A DNA stretch of 34,643 bases from the NCBI GenBank assembly GCA_001304505.1, contig LJUQ01000015.1, forward strand, positions 1-34,643, given 5' to 3'. The notes beneath the pieces were generated by a model. That model had not been told where the DNA came from and did no database searches. It was given only the letters and a program-made list of their open reading frames with translations. Made by a program: the position numbers and the translations under genes. The DNA comes from Bacteroides sp. SM23_62_1 (GTDB lineage: Bacteria > Bacteroidota > Bacteroidia > Bacteroidales > SM23-62). Numbering within the stretch: the stretch's first letter is position 1; each line of letters begins with the position of its first letter. Shown here piece after piece: positions 7,574 to 16,918 of the stretch.

Positions 7574-9172
7574 AATCCTTCCACTTCAAACGGGGACATA
7601 CCTGCATCAGCACCTGCTCCTGTAACAGACGATTATTATCAGGACATCACAGGATATTCCGGAATCGATTTTGTCCACTCCATAGGTGACGATCATTTAA
7701 CCAATATCGTGGAATCCAGTGCTGGCGGTGCCTCTTTCCTGGATTATAACCAGGATGGGTACATTGATTTATATATTTGTACTGGCACCTGGATAGAACA
7801 TTTAAGTGATGGGGAAAAGCCTGATAAATTACCGGAAAACCATCTTTTCAGGAACAGGCAGGATGGCACTTTTGAGGATGTAACCAGGAGAGCAGGTGTA
7901 GGGGGGCCCTGGTATACGATGGGAGTTACAGTGGGTGATTACAATAATGATGGTTATCCCGATTTATATGTATGTAACTATGGATCGAATGTACTGTTAA
8001 AAAATGACGGTAACGGAACCTTTTCTGATGTTACAAGACGTGCCGGCGTGGGAGGAGGAAATGAATTCAGTGTGGGAGCTGTCTGGATCGATTATGACAA
8101 TGATGGACTGCTTGATCTTTATGTGGGGAATTACCTGAATTTTGATCCTGAATATATATATTATTATGCTCCCGATGGCTTTCCCGGGCCAATGGCTTAT
8201 GATGCCCAGAAAGATGTTTTATATCATAATAACGGCGACGGAACTTTTGAAGACGTTACGGAAAGTATGGGTATCATTGATATAGATGGAAGGGCTATGG
8301 GTGTGGGTGCTGCTGATTATGATGAGGATGGATATGTGGATATATATGTGGCAAATGATCATACATTAAATTATTTATTTCACAATGATGGTGGTAAAGG
8401 ATTTACAGACAGAGGCACCATGACCGGGACAGCATTCAGCCAGGCAGGAGAAGCAACCGTCAGTATGTCCGTAGATTTCGCTGATTTTAACAATGATGGT
8501 TTGCTTGATATGTTTGTTTCTGATGATACCTACTGTTCGTTATATAAAAACGAAGGGAATGGTGTTTATAGCGATAGAGGATATGCTTCAGGATTATCCA
8601 CGGTATGTGCTCAGTTTGTCGGATGGTCTTCATCTTTTGTTGATTATGATAATGATGGTGATGTGGATATATTTAAAACGAACGGTGAGTTGAAACACCT
8701 GTACGGGCATGAAGATCAGCTTCTGGAGAATCTGGGAAATGAAAAATTCACGGATGTGTCACTTGAGAGGGGAGAATACTTTAGCAAGGAATATGTAGGA
8801 CGTGGAACTTGTATAGGTGATTATGACAATGATGGGGATATGGATGCACTTGTTGTGAACCTGAATGACAGTTGCAGGTTATTAAGAAATAACAAAGGGA
8901 ATCAGAATAACTGGCTGATCCTTCGTTTGATTGGTACTTCAAGCAACAGAGATGGAATCGGTGCAAGGATTAAGATAAGTGCAGGTGGCCGGGAACAAAT
9001 AGCGCAGAAAAAAACCACAACCGGATATCTCTCATGTAATGATCCGAGGATCCATTTTGGCCTGGCCGGAAGTGAAATGATCGAAAAGATCGAAATAAAG
9101 TGGCCTTCCGGGAAAGTACAGGTTCTGGAGAATATCCCTGCCAATCAGATTCTTGATGTTAAGGAACCCTAA
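7496..9172 (+). CDS. CRTAC1-type FG-GAP/ASPIC-UnbV lipoprotein
   Basis: 558 residues. I choose the ATG at 7496 over a GTG at 7466 because it begins directly with a lipoprotein signal whose lipobox is FFAC near residue 22. Exactly seven calcium-loop repeats (DYNQDGYIDLY, DYNNDGYPDLY, DYDNDGLLDLY, DYDEDGYVDIY, DFNNDGLLDMF, DYDNDGDVDIF, DYDNDGDMDAL) suggest one seven-bladed propeller. A C-terminal ASPIC/UnbV domain follows from about residue 470 (NNWLILRLIG, GIGARIKI, HFGLAGSE, IKWPSGKVQ). It is the first gene of a four-gene run with gaps of 13, 2 and 11 bases, so it is likely cotranscribed with the haem proteins downstream. It is probably anchored in a membrane facing the periplasm or outside. 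The biochemical role of this family is not established. Confidence 0.9.
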   Translation: MKSRSIQLNIVILLTGVFFFACQSKNNPSTSNGDIPASAPAPVTDDYYQDITGYSGIDFVHSIGDDHLTNIVESSAGGASFLDYNQDGYIDLYICTGTWIEHLSDGEKPDKLPENHLFRNRQDGTFEDVTRRAGVGGPWYTMGVTVGDYNNDGYPDLYVCNYGSNVLLKNDGNGTFSDVTRRAGVGGGNEFSVGAVWIDYDNDGLLDLYVGNYLNFDPEYIYYYAPDGFPGPMAYDAQKDVLYHNNGDGTFEDVTESMGIIDIDGRAMGVGAADYDEDGYVDIYVANDHTLNYLFHNDGGKGFTDRGTMTGTAFSQAGEATVSMSVDFADFNNDGLLDMFVSDDTYCSLYKNEGNGVYSDRGYASGLSTVCAQFVGWSSSFVDYDNDGDVDIFKTNGELKHLYGHEDQLLENLGNEKFTDVSLERGEYFSKEYVGRGTCIGDYDNDGDMDALVVNLNDSCRLLRNNKGNQNNWLILRLIGTSSNRDGIGARIKISAGGREQIAQKKTTTGYLSCNDPRIHFGLAGSEMIEKIEIKWPSGKVQVLENIPANQILDVKEP

Positions 9173-9185
9173 GCTGACAGACCAC

Positions 9186-10616
9186 ATGATTACTATACGA
9201 AAATTTATATTACTCTTTATCCTTGCCTTAGTCCTGTCATGCCAGTACTTTGTATCCTGTAAAACCGGATCGCTGAGTGGCAGGCTGATTATAACGCAGG
9301 TACCGGGAAATAATCAGCATCCGGATATTATATCAGGGGAATCATGGAGATATCCTTCCAGGGCGCATATTGCAGCCCTCGATACTGACAATCCCGAATC
9401 GATAACTGTTCTCACAGACGGTTTCTATTCTGCCTGTTCTCCGGAAATTTCATATGATGGGAAATACATGCTTTTTGCCGGACAACAAAATGAAGGTGAT
9501 TTATGGCAGATATGGGAAATGAACCTGGATAATATGAAAACAAACCAGGTCACATCTTTTAAAGGTCATTGCATTGATCCGGCATATTTACCCGGCGGAC
9601 GTCTGGTATTTACCCGGCTTACTGAGAACGATACTGTAAAAACAGCACATTGCCTGTATACCTGCAATCTTGATGGTTCTGATGTCAGGCAGATCACTTT
9701 TCATCCTAATTCAAATTACGCCACTACTGTCTTAAAGGATGGCCGGTTGTTAACCATCAGCAGGCAATTATTCCCTGACGGGGGGGATCAAATGTTTATG
9801 GTTTTGCGCCCCGACGGTACAAAAGCAGACATGTTCTACAAAGGCAATGAAGGTACTATACTCATCAGCAATCCGCGGGAAACATCAAATGGTAAAATAT
9901 ACTTTATTGAAACAAATGAGAACAGTAAGTTTTCAGGTGATATTGTTTCTGTGGATTATAACCGGCCTTTGCATACATGGGTCAATTACACTGCCGGAAT
10001 CAACGGTAGTTTTTATGCTGTTCTGCCGGAGCAATCGGGTAAATTCATGGTTTCTTTCCGTGAATCAGAATCAGAACGTTATGCACTGTATGAATTTGAT
10101 CCTGTAAATAGAAGTCTTGGTAACGCTGTTTACCATAATCCCGATTATGATATCACAGATATTGTTAAAGCCGTTAAATACGACCGGCCAAGGAAATTAC
10201 CAAGCGAAGTGGATATGCATGTTAAAACAGGGCTGCTTCTTTGTCAGGATATTCATTTCATGGGATTTCAATCGATTTTAGATAATCCCGGACCTGACAG
10301 AGCATCTATGATAGAGGTGCTGGGAATAGATTCAACTTACGGAGTTGTGCCTGTTGAAGAGGACGGTTCATTTTATTTAAAAGTTCTTGCAGACACCCCG
10401 TTTCGGATCCAGACTCTTGATAAGGATGGTCATGTTTTATATGGCCCCTGTTCATGGCTGTATTTACGGCCGAATGAAAGAAGAGGATGTGTTGGCTGTC
10501 ATGAAAACCTTGAACTGGTGCCTGTTAACAGGATACCTGTTGCAGTAAGAAGTGATCCGGTAATCATACCGGTACATATTACCGAAATTAAAGAGAAAGT
10601 CGTAGAATTAGAATAG
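9186..10616 (+). CDS. HzsA-related TolB-type beta-propeller lipoprotein with one c-type haem site
   Basis: 476 residues from the ATG at 9186; an earlier ATG at 9156 lies inside the previous gene and would put a charged tail before the signal. The lipobox is LVLSC at about residues 14-18. Residues ~45-330 contain PD40/WD40-like strands (FSACSPEISYDGKYMLFAG in the translated sense, LDGSDVRQITFHPNSN, VLKDGRLLTISRQ), as in TolB and in the HzsA-related family. Near the C-terminus ERRGCVGCHE gives one CxxCH haem attachment site (435-439), placed as in HzsA-related proteins. There is no sign of the other hydrazine synthase subunits, so the HzsA likeness is one of fold, not of function. It starts 13 bases after the ASPIC gene and ends 2 bases before the triheme gene, and so is part of one transcript. 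Expected role: extracytoplasmic electron transfer or substrate oxidation. Confidence 0.8.
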   Translation: MITIRKFILLFILALVLSCQYFVSCKTGSLSGRLIITQVPGNNQHPDIISGESWRYPSRAHIAALDTDNPESITVLTDGFYSACSPEISYDGKYMLFAGQQNEGDLWQIWEMNLDNMKTNQVTSFKGHCIDPAYLPGGRLVFTRLTENDTVKTAHCLYTCNLDGSDVRQITFHPNSNYATTVLKDGRLLTISRQLFPDGGDQMFMVLRPDGTKADMFYKGNEGTILISNPRETSNGKIYFIETNENSKFSGDIVSVDYNRPLHTWVNYTAGINGSFYAVLPEQSGKFMVSFRESESERYALYEFDPVNRSLGNAVYHNPDYDITDIVKAVKYDRPRKLPSEVDMHVKTGLLLCQDIHFMGFQSILDNPGPDRASMIEVLGIDSTYGVVPVEEDGSFYLKVLADTPFRIQTLDKDGHVLYGPCSWLYLRPNERRGCVGCHENLELVPVNRIPVAVRSDPVIIPVHITEIKEKVVELE

Positions 10617-10618
10617 GT

Positions 10619-12655
10619 ATGAGAAGGTATTATAAAATATTGATTATAACTGTTTGCGTTCTTATCCTGGGAGCAGGTCTTTATTCTCCCACCCACCGTT
10701 GGGCCAGGGAGCATGTTAATTGGGTGACAGCTACTGAGGACCACAGGCTGAATTGTATCTCGTGTCACCTCTATACCCAGAAAGACGGAGTTCTTGCATG
10801 GCTTATTAATGCGGATTATTTGTCACCTTTTAACATGGCTTTAACCAGCGATGGAAGAACATTGTTCGTCGTTACTGAAGAAGGTGATGTGCTGCTCGTC
10901 GTTGACACAGAAAGCGGAAAGGTGTTACATAAAATTGATGTTGGAGATCACCCTCACAGTGTCATATTGAACCGTGACGAAAGAAAAGCCTATGTAAGCA
11001 ACCAGTGGTCAGATAATGTCTCGGTAATCGATCTTGCTGGGATGAGCGTAGTAGACAACCTGAAGACAGGCAATGGCCCGGCAGGTCTTGCCCTGAGCTC
11101 AGATGAGCACTTTCTGTACGTTGTCAATTCATATACCTCCGATGTATCTGTTATTGATCTTTCCTCCGGCAGGGAATGGAAAAGATTGTCAGCAGGGAAT
11201 AATCCTACAGGGATCGGGATGTCTCCTGATAGGAGTAAATTATATGTAACAAGCAGGCGTGCCCAACTTGCACCCTATGGTGATCAGATAGTTTCCGAGC
11301 TGTCTGTGATAAATGACAAAAACCGGCAAATCGTTGACCGGAAAGATATAGAATCAGCGTATATGATGGAAAATGTTGCCTTTACACCTGGAGGTGATCT
11401 GGCAATGATGACGCTTATCAGGCCAAAAAATTATATTCCATCAATCCAGGTTGAAAGGGGTTTTATGATGACCCATGGCATTGGAGTAGTAGAACAAAAG
11501 CCGGACGGAAGGGTTATACAGTTATTACTGGATGAACCAAATAGCTATTATTCTGATCCGTTTGACATTGTTATCACACCTGACGGGAAGCGGGCTTTTG
11601 TATCTCATGCAGGAGTAGATCGTATATCAGTTATTGATATTGACTCCATCCGGGCACTCATAGCTGAATCCACCACTGAAAAGCTTAATTTTTATTCCAA
11701 TCATCTGGGAATCAGCAGCCGCTATGTGATCAAACGAATTCCGACAGGTGCAAATCCAAAAGGCCTTGTTCTTTCCTCTGACGGAAAATTGCTGTATGTA
11801 GCTGAGCGCCTTGAAGACAGAATTGGTGTTATCAGTACAGAAAGCCTAGAGACGATAAACACCATTGACCTGAACGGACCCAGGCGAATAACTGTGGCAC
11901 GGCACGGACGCAGAATACTTAACAATGCCAGGGGTACTTTTCAAAACCAGTATGCCTGTTACACCTGTCACCCCGACGAACATGAAGATGGCCTGTTATA
12001 TAATATGGCTTCAAAGGATATGGGACGTAATGTGGTAAACACACAATCGTTAAGGGATATTGCCGATTGTCCTCCCTTTAAATGGAACGGGAAGAACCAG
12101 ACTATTTATAAACAGGACGGAATGCGGTTTTCCACGGTATTGACAAGGACAGAACCATTCAGCGATAAAGAGCTGGATGCACTGGTGGCATATATTTCTA
12201 CCGGAATAAAATACCCGCCAAATCTGCTTTATAATCCCAACGGGGAATTAAATGAAATACAATTACGTGGTAAAGCACTGTTTGAGAGGACACACGATAA
12301 CTTGGGCAGGGAAATACCTGTTGAAAACCGATGTATTACCTGCCATCCGCCTCCTTATTATACAAATTTGCAAATGGCGGATGTAGGAACCCTTCTCCCA
12401 ACCGATGATTCAATATTATTTGACACACCGCATTTAAATAATGTCTATGCTTCACCACCCTATTTGCACCACGGACTGGCGCTTACACTTGAAGAAATCT
12501 GGACCAGGTATGCTCCTGATAATAGACACGGTGCTGTCAATGATTTTACAAAAATCCAACTGAATGAATTGATCGAGTATGTGAAGTCGTTAAGTGACCC
12601 TGAATACTATCAGGAAGAAATGCAGGAATTTCAGGCAAAAATTAAAAAACACTAA
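10619..12655 (+). CDS. YVTN beta-propeller protein with three c-type haem sites (MauG/di-haem peroxidase-like C-terminus)
   Basis: 678 residues, with an N-terminal membrane segment or signal (about 6-22). CISCH at 46-50 is the first haem site. A YVTN/lactonase-type propeller follows at about 60-430, with repeats such as AYVSNQWSDNVSVIDL, LYVVNSYTSDVSVIDL and AFVSHAGVDRISVIDI. The C-terminal ~240 residues carry CYTCH (447-451) and CITCH (572-576), plus LRDIADCPPFKWNG and TPHLNNVYASPPYLHHG, the pattern of di-haem cytochrome c peroxidase/MauG-like proteins. It is expected in the periplasm, using its haems for electron transfer or oxidation of a partner. The start follows the previous stop by two bases, so translation is probably coupled. 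I infer that the HzsA-like protein and this one share electrons; the final acceptor is not encoded here. Confidence 0.87.
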   Translation: MRRYYKILIITVCVLILGAGLYSPTHRWAREHVNWVTATEDHRLNCISCHLYTQKDGVLAWLINADYLSPFNMALTSDGRTLFVVTEEGDVLLVVDTESGKVLHKIDVGDHPHSVILNRDERKAYVSNQWSDNVSVIDLAGMSVVDNLKTGNGPAGLALSSDEHFLYVVNSYTSDVSVIDLSSGREWKRLSAGNNPTGIGMSPDRSKLYVTSRRAQLAPYGDQIVSELSVINDKNRQIVDRKDIESAYMMENVAFTPGGDLAMMTLIRPKNYIPSIQVERGFMMTHGIGVVEQKPDGRVIQLLLDEPNSYYSDPFDIVITPDGKRAFVSHAGVDRISVIDIDSIRALIAESTTEKLNFYSNHLGISSRYVIKRIPTGANPKGLVLSSDGKLLYVAERLEDRIGVISTESLETINTIDLNGPRRITVARHGRRILNNARGTFQNQYACYTCHPDEHEDGLLYNMASKDMGRNVVNTQSLRDIADCPPFKWNGKNQTIYKQDGMRFSTVLTRTEPFSDKELDALVAYISTGIKYPPNLLYNPNGELNEIQLRGKALFERTHDNLGREIPVENRCITCHPPPYYTNLQMADVGTLLPTDDSILFDTPHLNNVYASPPYLHHGLALTLEEIWTRYAPDNRHGAVNDFTKIQLNELIEYVKSLSDPEYYQEEMQEFQAKIKKH

Positions 12656-12666
12656 ACCACCATATT

Positions 12667-13872
12667 ATGAAGAAATTAATCAAAATAAGGGCTGTAAAAT
12701 ACACCTTTATCATCATTGTTATCCTGGGATTAACTTTCCTTGGTCTTATATTGACCAGGAGATCTGTTGCTGAACAAAAACCTGCTGTCAGATCCGACCG
12801 GGAAATAATGGATTTTACCACCATTGAATCCATGGAAGCTGCAAGGAAAGGATACAATATTAAGAATGGTGCTGAAGAGATGCCTGTATATGGTAACTGG
12901 AAGAATTTTACTGTCAAGGATGGTTTGCCTGATGATAAGGCTTATGCTGTCCGTATAAACGGAGACCAGGTGCTGGTAGGGACACATCATGGATTAACCG
13001 TTTATGAAAACGGGAAATGGCGCACATATACCACGGAAGACGGACTGGCCCACGACGGAGTCGTTTCAATTGATGTGAATGTGCTTACCGGAGATGTCTG
13101 GATTGGGACACTGGGAGGTCTGAACCGCTGGTCAGGAGGCAAATTTGAAACTTTCAACCAGTTCAACAGCGGTATGCCTAACGACCTGGTTTACAATGTC
13201 TTTTGCTTCGGGAAAGATGTATGGATGGCAACCGGCGGCGGTGCCGGCCATTATGATACTTACACCAAAGAATGGGAAATTTTTACGGAACAGAATGCTC
13301 CCATGCATGAACCATGGACTTATGCAGTTTCAGCCGGTGATGGAAAAGTATGGATCGCTGCATGGGGAGGGGGAGTGATTGAATACAATACTGCGACCAA
13401 ACACTTCAGAGATTATATCGATCCCGATGGTTTTATGGAAATTGACCTGGAACCGGACGATGGCGTGATCCACGATATTACTACCGCAACATCTTATGCC
13501 GACGGCATTTTATGGGTTGCTACCTATTTTGGATTGAGCCGCTATGATGGTAAAAACTGGAAAGGTTATTTTGATCATGACAGCGGTCTGGCCACTAACT
13601 TCATCAACTTTGTGAGAGCTGAAGGACCGGTCGTCTTTATCTGCTGTGATAATGGATTAAGCACTTTTAACGGAGATACATGGATTACTTACAAAAAAAA
13701 TGACAACAATGAAGATGGTAAGGCTATTGTAATGAAGGACACCACTGTTATCGAAGAAATTCCGTTATCCCCGTGCATTTCTCATAATTTTATAATCGGT
13801 GTTGATACCGAAGATGACGTAATCTGGCTTGCTACTTCAAAAGGTGTAAGTCGCGGAGAAAGAATTAATTAA
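12667..13872 (+). CDS. Membrane-anchored Reg_prop beta-propeller protein
   Basis: 401 residues. One hydrophobic segment (about 12-30) after a Lys/Arg-rich start acts as signal or anchor; no lipobox is seen. The rest consists of two-component-regulator-type propeller repeats: WKNFTVKDGLPDDKAYAV, WRTYTTEDGLAHDGVVSI, DVWIGTLGGLNRW, DVWMATGGGAGHY, ILWVATYFGLSRYDGKNW and IWLATSKGVSRG. In Bacteroidota these blades usually form the periplasmic sensor part of hybrid two-component systems, but here no kinase or DNA-binding domain follows, so the propeller stands alone. It is the last gene of the 7496-13872 run, 11 bases after the triheme gene. Ligand sensing or scaffolding for the haem proteins is a possible role; none is shown. 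Confidence 0.83.
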   Translation: MKKLIKIRAVKYTFIIIVILGLTFLGLILTRRSVAEQKPAVRSDREIMDFTTIESMEAARKGYNIKNGAEEMPVYGNWKNFTVKDGLPDDKAYAVRINGDQVLVGTHHGLTVYENGKWRTYTTEDGLAHDGVVSIDVNVLTGDVWIGTLGGLNRWSGGKFETFNQFNSGMPNDLVYNVFCFGKDVWMATGGGAGHYDTYTKEWEIFTEQNAPMHEPWTYAVSAGDGKVWIAAWGGGVIEYNTATKHFRDYIDPDGFMEIDLEPDDGVIHDITTATSYADGILWVATYFGLSRYDGKNWKGYFDHDSGLATNFINFVRAEGPVVFICCDNGLSTFNGDTWITYKKNDNNEDGKAIVMKDTTVIEEIPLSPCISHNFIIGVDTEDDVIWLATSKGVSRGERIN

Positions 13873-14083
13873 GACAATTGCAGGTTATTAAATATTAAGG
13901 TTATAATTGGATGTTTATAAAAAACCAGACAAAAATCATTAACTTTTTGATTAATAAAATATTAACTTGCACACGTAACTTGCTTGTCCGACCGGGATAA
14001 GCGGGCAACCTGTAGCGTTGAATGATGATTAGCATGTATACAAAAAATTTTTTTATTAATTTAATCCCAACTCTTATAACAAA

Positions 14084-14662
14084 ATGATAGATACAAAGGA
14101 ACTACTTATTAATCTGGATAAGCTGACAGATGGTGAAAGAGATGAGATGATCAAACTGGGTATCTTGTCTGAAGACAATCATATTAAGGAGTATATTCAT
14201 CCCATAATTCACCGGGAGCGGCCGGCTATCGTCAAACAGGCCGTGCATGCCCCCGAGGTGATCAATGAAGCATACAATTATCAGAAACCATCCTCTTTTT
14301 CAAGAGCCCTGAGTTTTGAAGCAGGTGATTATAAAATACTTCTTGTTTCCGGAACAGCCAGTGTGAATGAGATGGGTAAACCGGAGCACGTCGGAGATTT
14401 TAAAGCACAGACATGGCGCACATACCGGAATATCACCAATTTGTTAAAAGCAGGAGGAATGACCTGGCATGATGTGGTCAGGACAACCAATTACCTGAGA
14501 GATATGGAAAGGGACTATACTGAATTTAACAAGATAAGAACATCATTTTTCAGGTGGCTGGAACTTGATCCGCTGCCAGCAAGCACAGGGATACAGGCCA
14601 TCCTCTGCTGGAATACTTTGCTTGTTGAAATTGAAGCTTATGCTGTATGTAAAATAAAATGA
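14084..14662 (+). CDS. Rid/YjgF-superfamily protein, possibly chorismatase-like
   Basis: 192 residues. The last ~120 form a Rid-fold domain (LLVSGTASVNEMGKPEHVGD, NITNLLKAGGMTWHDVVRTTNYL, LVEIEAYAVC). It is longer than enamine deaminase RidA (~130 residues) and shorter than FkbO/Hyg5/XanB2 chorismatases (~340). The arginine that RidA uses to bind the carboxylate, normally in a PxR motif before the last strands, is replaced: the sequence reads LPASTGIQA. The GTAS and GD spacing recalls chorismatases. A DAHP synthase lies two genes downstream, which fits an aromatic-acid setting, so chorismate or a related acid is a reasonable substrate guess. It opens an operon, 211 bases after the previous gene and 10 bases before the next. 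The Rid-fold call is firm; the chorismatase call is tentative. Confidence 0.7.
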   Translation: MIDTKELLINLDKLTDGERDEMIKLGILSEDNHIKEYIHPIIHRERPAIVKQAVHAPEVINEAYNYQKPSSFSRALSFEAGDYKILLVSGTASVNEMGKPEHVGDFKAQTWRTYRNITNLLKAGGMTWHDVVRTTNYLRDMERDYTEFNKIRTSFFRWLELDPLPASTGIQAILCWNTLLVEIEAYAVCKIK

Positions 14663-14672
14663 AATTTAAAAT

Positions 14673-15962
14673 ATGAAACCACTATTCAGGATTTCATCAA
14701 TTTTATTTTTATTCCTGGTGTTACCCTTTGTATGGGTCAACGGACAGGAAACTCCGAAGAATTATGGGAATATACCTGATGAACTTGTTGGTTATGATAA
14801 ATATCAAAAAGCCTATAAATATCATTTTCTTACACCCATGCAGTTTTATGGTGCCGGTCGTGAAATACCAGCTCCAACCGACCTGGAGGAGGTAAGAATC
14901 GGGTTTCTGGGGCCACTGGAAGGTTCAATTCTTATTGACCTGGGTATGCAGATGTTGCAGGGAGCTACAATGGCTATTGAGGAGGCCAATGAAAAGGGAG
15001 GATACAGGGGGGTCCCTTATAAGTTAATGGTGCACAATGATTTTGGCTTGTGGGGTGCAGCTGCAAATGAGGTGGTTAAAATGGACGATGAAGGAGTATG
15101 GGCCTGGATTGGTACACTGGACGATATCAACTCACATGTGGCCATCAGGGCAACTTTAAAAGCAGAGATCCTTGTTGTTAATCCGAGTGATCCTGATCCT
15201 ACGTATACCGAAACAAACATACCGTGGGTTGTACGGATCATACCTGACGACAGGCAAAGTTGTTATGCTCTTATTAACCGTATATACAAAATAGACCACC
15301 ACTCAAGGGTGGCTGTGATAAGGGCGAACAATCGCTATGGACGGGTGGGAACAGCGCATTTTCACAAATCAGCCACGCGTATTGGTCACCCTGTTATCAT
15401 TGAAGAGCGTTTTAACGATCTGGAAACAGATTTTACAGCACAGCTGGAACGCATTAAGAAAATCTCGCCGGATGCCATCCTGATCTGGGGAAATGCCAAA
15501 GAATCCGGGATTATTTTGAAACAAATACGTGAACTGGGAATGCAACAGCCTATATATGCCTCTGACAGGATAGTTAATCCTGATTTTCTCGAAATTGCCG
15601 GTGAATATGCCGATGGTGTGGTAACCACCTGCCAGTATAATCCCGATTCAAACAGTCCAAAATATAAGACATTTAAAGCTAATTATGTTAAAAGATACGG
15701 ACAGGAACCGGACGTTTTTGCTGCACATTGCTACGATGCGATCAATTTGATCATTGAAGCAATCAATAAAGTCGGATTAAACCGTGTTTTAATCCGTGAT
15801 GTGGTTACAGACCTGAAAACATTCCAGGGGTGGGAAGGTGTTACCGGTGTGATGATTTTTGACGGTGCATGGAATAATTTAAGACCTATTTATATGGGCG
15901 AAATTAAAAATGGTAAATTTGAATTCTACCCTGCTCCCCCCTGGGTTACGCCAGAAAAATGA
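14673..15962 (+). CDS. LivJ/LivK-type periplasmic substrate-binding protein (orphan)
   Basis: 429 residues with a signal peptide (about 1-24, ending near VNGQ). A ~45-residue extension precedes the binding fold. From about residue 70 the sequence follows the branched-chain amino-acid binding-protein fold (IGFLGPLEGS, GATMAIEEANEKGGYRG, WAWIGTLDDINSHVAI, VAVIRANNRYGRVGTAHF, AHCYDAINLIIEAINK). No ABC permease or ATPase gene is found anywhere in the window, so it is not part of a normal importer here. A second, shorter member lies two genes on. Comparable orphan binding proteins occur beside beta-propellers and cytochromes in PQQ-dependent alcohol-oxidation loci; the likeness of context is noted, but function is unknown. 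Confidence 0.85.
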   Translation: MKPLFRISSILFLFLVLPFVWVNGQETPKNYGNIPDELVGYDKYQKAYKYHFLTPMQFYGAGREIPAPTDLEEVRIGFLGPLEGSILIDLGMQMLQGATMAIEEANEKGGYRGVPYKLMVHNDFGLWGAAANEVVKMDDEGVWAWIGTLDDINSHVAIRATLKAEILVVNPSDPDPTYTETNIPWVVRIIPDDRQSCYALINRIYKIDHHSRVAVIRANNRYGRVGTAHFHKSATRIGHPVIIEERFNDLETDFTAQLERIKKISPDAILIWGNAKESGIILKQIRELGMQQPIYASDRIVNPDFLEIAGEYADGVVTTCQYNPDSNSPKYKTFKANYVKRYGQEPDVFAAHCYDAINLIIEAINKVGLNRVLIRDVVTDLKTFQGWEGVTGVMIFDGAWNNLRPIYMGEIKNGKFEFYPAPPWVTPEK

Positions 15963-16010
15963 AGTGGATATAGAGCTTCACGAAACAATATAAATGTAAA
16001 ATATAGATAA

Positions 16011-16892
16011 ATGGAATCAAACCATTATAAGGACTTTTCAAATATCGGATGCACTGTTCCTTCGAGGGTGGATAAAAGATCGAAAAAGGATCCGACACTG
16101 GTTAATATTAATGGGATCCAGATAGGTGGCTCTGAAGTTATTATTATAGCTGGTCCATGTGCTATTGAAAACAGGGAACAATTGCTTGAAACTGCAAAAC
16201 TGGTCTATGCCGGAGGTGCAAATATTTTAAGGGGCGGAGCCTTCAAACCCAGGACTTCCCCCTATAGTTTCCAGGGTCTCGGGGAAGAAGGGCTGAAATA
16301 CCTGGCGGAGGCAAGGAAACAAACCGGTATGCCTGTTGTTACCGAAGTGATGGATACACGCCAGATGGAACTGGTATGTGGATACACAGATATTGTACAG
16401 ATTGGCTCACGGAGCATGCATAACTACCCATTACTGAAAGAAGCAGGAAAATGTCCAAAACCTGTGTTGTTTAAGCGTGGTATGATGGCAACCATTGAAG
16501 AGTTCCTCCTGGCCGCAGAATATATCCTTTGCGAGGGCAACCAGAATGTTATTCTCTGTGAACGGGGTATCCGCACATTTGAAACTACAACCAGGTTTAC
16601 ACTTGATCTGGGTGCTGTACCTGTATTAAAACGACTGACCCATCTCCCCGTTGTTGTTGATCCCAGCCATGGAACAGGTCATAGCTGGATGGTTCCATCA
16701 ATGGCAAAAGCCGCAATTGCCGCCGGCGCTGATGGTATTATGGTAGAGGTACACAATAAACCTTTAGATGCCTTAAGTGATGGCAAGCAATCCCTTTATC
16801 CCGATGATTTTGCTCAGTTAGTAAAGGATGTTGAGAAAGTGGCGCATGCAATAGGGAAAAAACTATTACTCCATAAGCCGGCTCCTGTATGA
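16011..16892 (+). CDS. aroF: 3-deoxy-7-phosphoheptulonate (DAHP) synthase, class I-beta, no regulatory domain
   Basis: 293 residues. It should condense phosphoenolpyruvate with erythrose 4-phosphate, the first step of the shikimate pathway. Metal and substrate motifs are intact: AGPCAIE (Cys ligand), [47 protein letters not shown] (His ligand), MVEVH (Glu ligand) and [13 protein letters not shown] (Asp ligand). Two spots differ from the usual consensus: QIGSRSMHN for QIGARNMQN, and TRFTLD for TRNTLD. There is neither a ferredoxin-like N-terminal domain nor a fused chorismate mutase, so it probably lacks feedback control. Its place between two binding-protein genes and downstream of a Rid/chorismatase-like gene suggests a dedicated copy feeding a special aromatic product rather than housekeeping synthesis. 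The related KDO-8-phosphate synthase is less likely given the [11 protein letters not shown] block. Confidence 0.87.
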   Translation: MESNHYKDFSNIGCTVPSRVDKRSKKDPTLVNINGIQIGGSEVIIIAGPCAIENREQLLETAKLVYAGGANILRGGAFKPRTSPYSFQGLGEEGLKYLAEARKQTGMPVVTEVMDTRQMELVCGYTDIVQIGSRSMHNYPLLKEAGKCPKPVLFKRGMMATIEEFLLAAEYILCEGNQNVILCERGIRTFETTTRFTLDLGAVPVLKRLTHLPVVVDPSHGTGHSWMVPSMAKAAIAAGADGIMVEVHNKPLDALSDGKQSLYPDDFAQLVKDVEKVAHAIGKKLLLHKPAPV

Positions 16893-16918
16893 TTCCCCTC
16901 GTGAAGGACTCATAATGT

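Noticed and set aside
9186-10616. True hydrazine synthase alpha subunit
   Set aside because: Only fold and one haem motif agree; the beta and gamma subunits and other anammox genes are absent.
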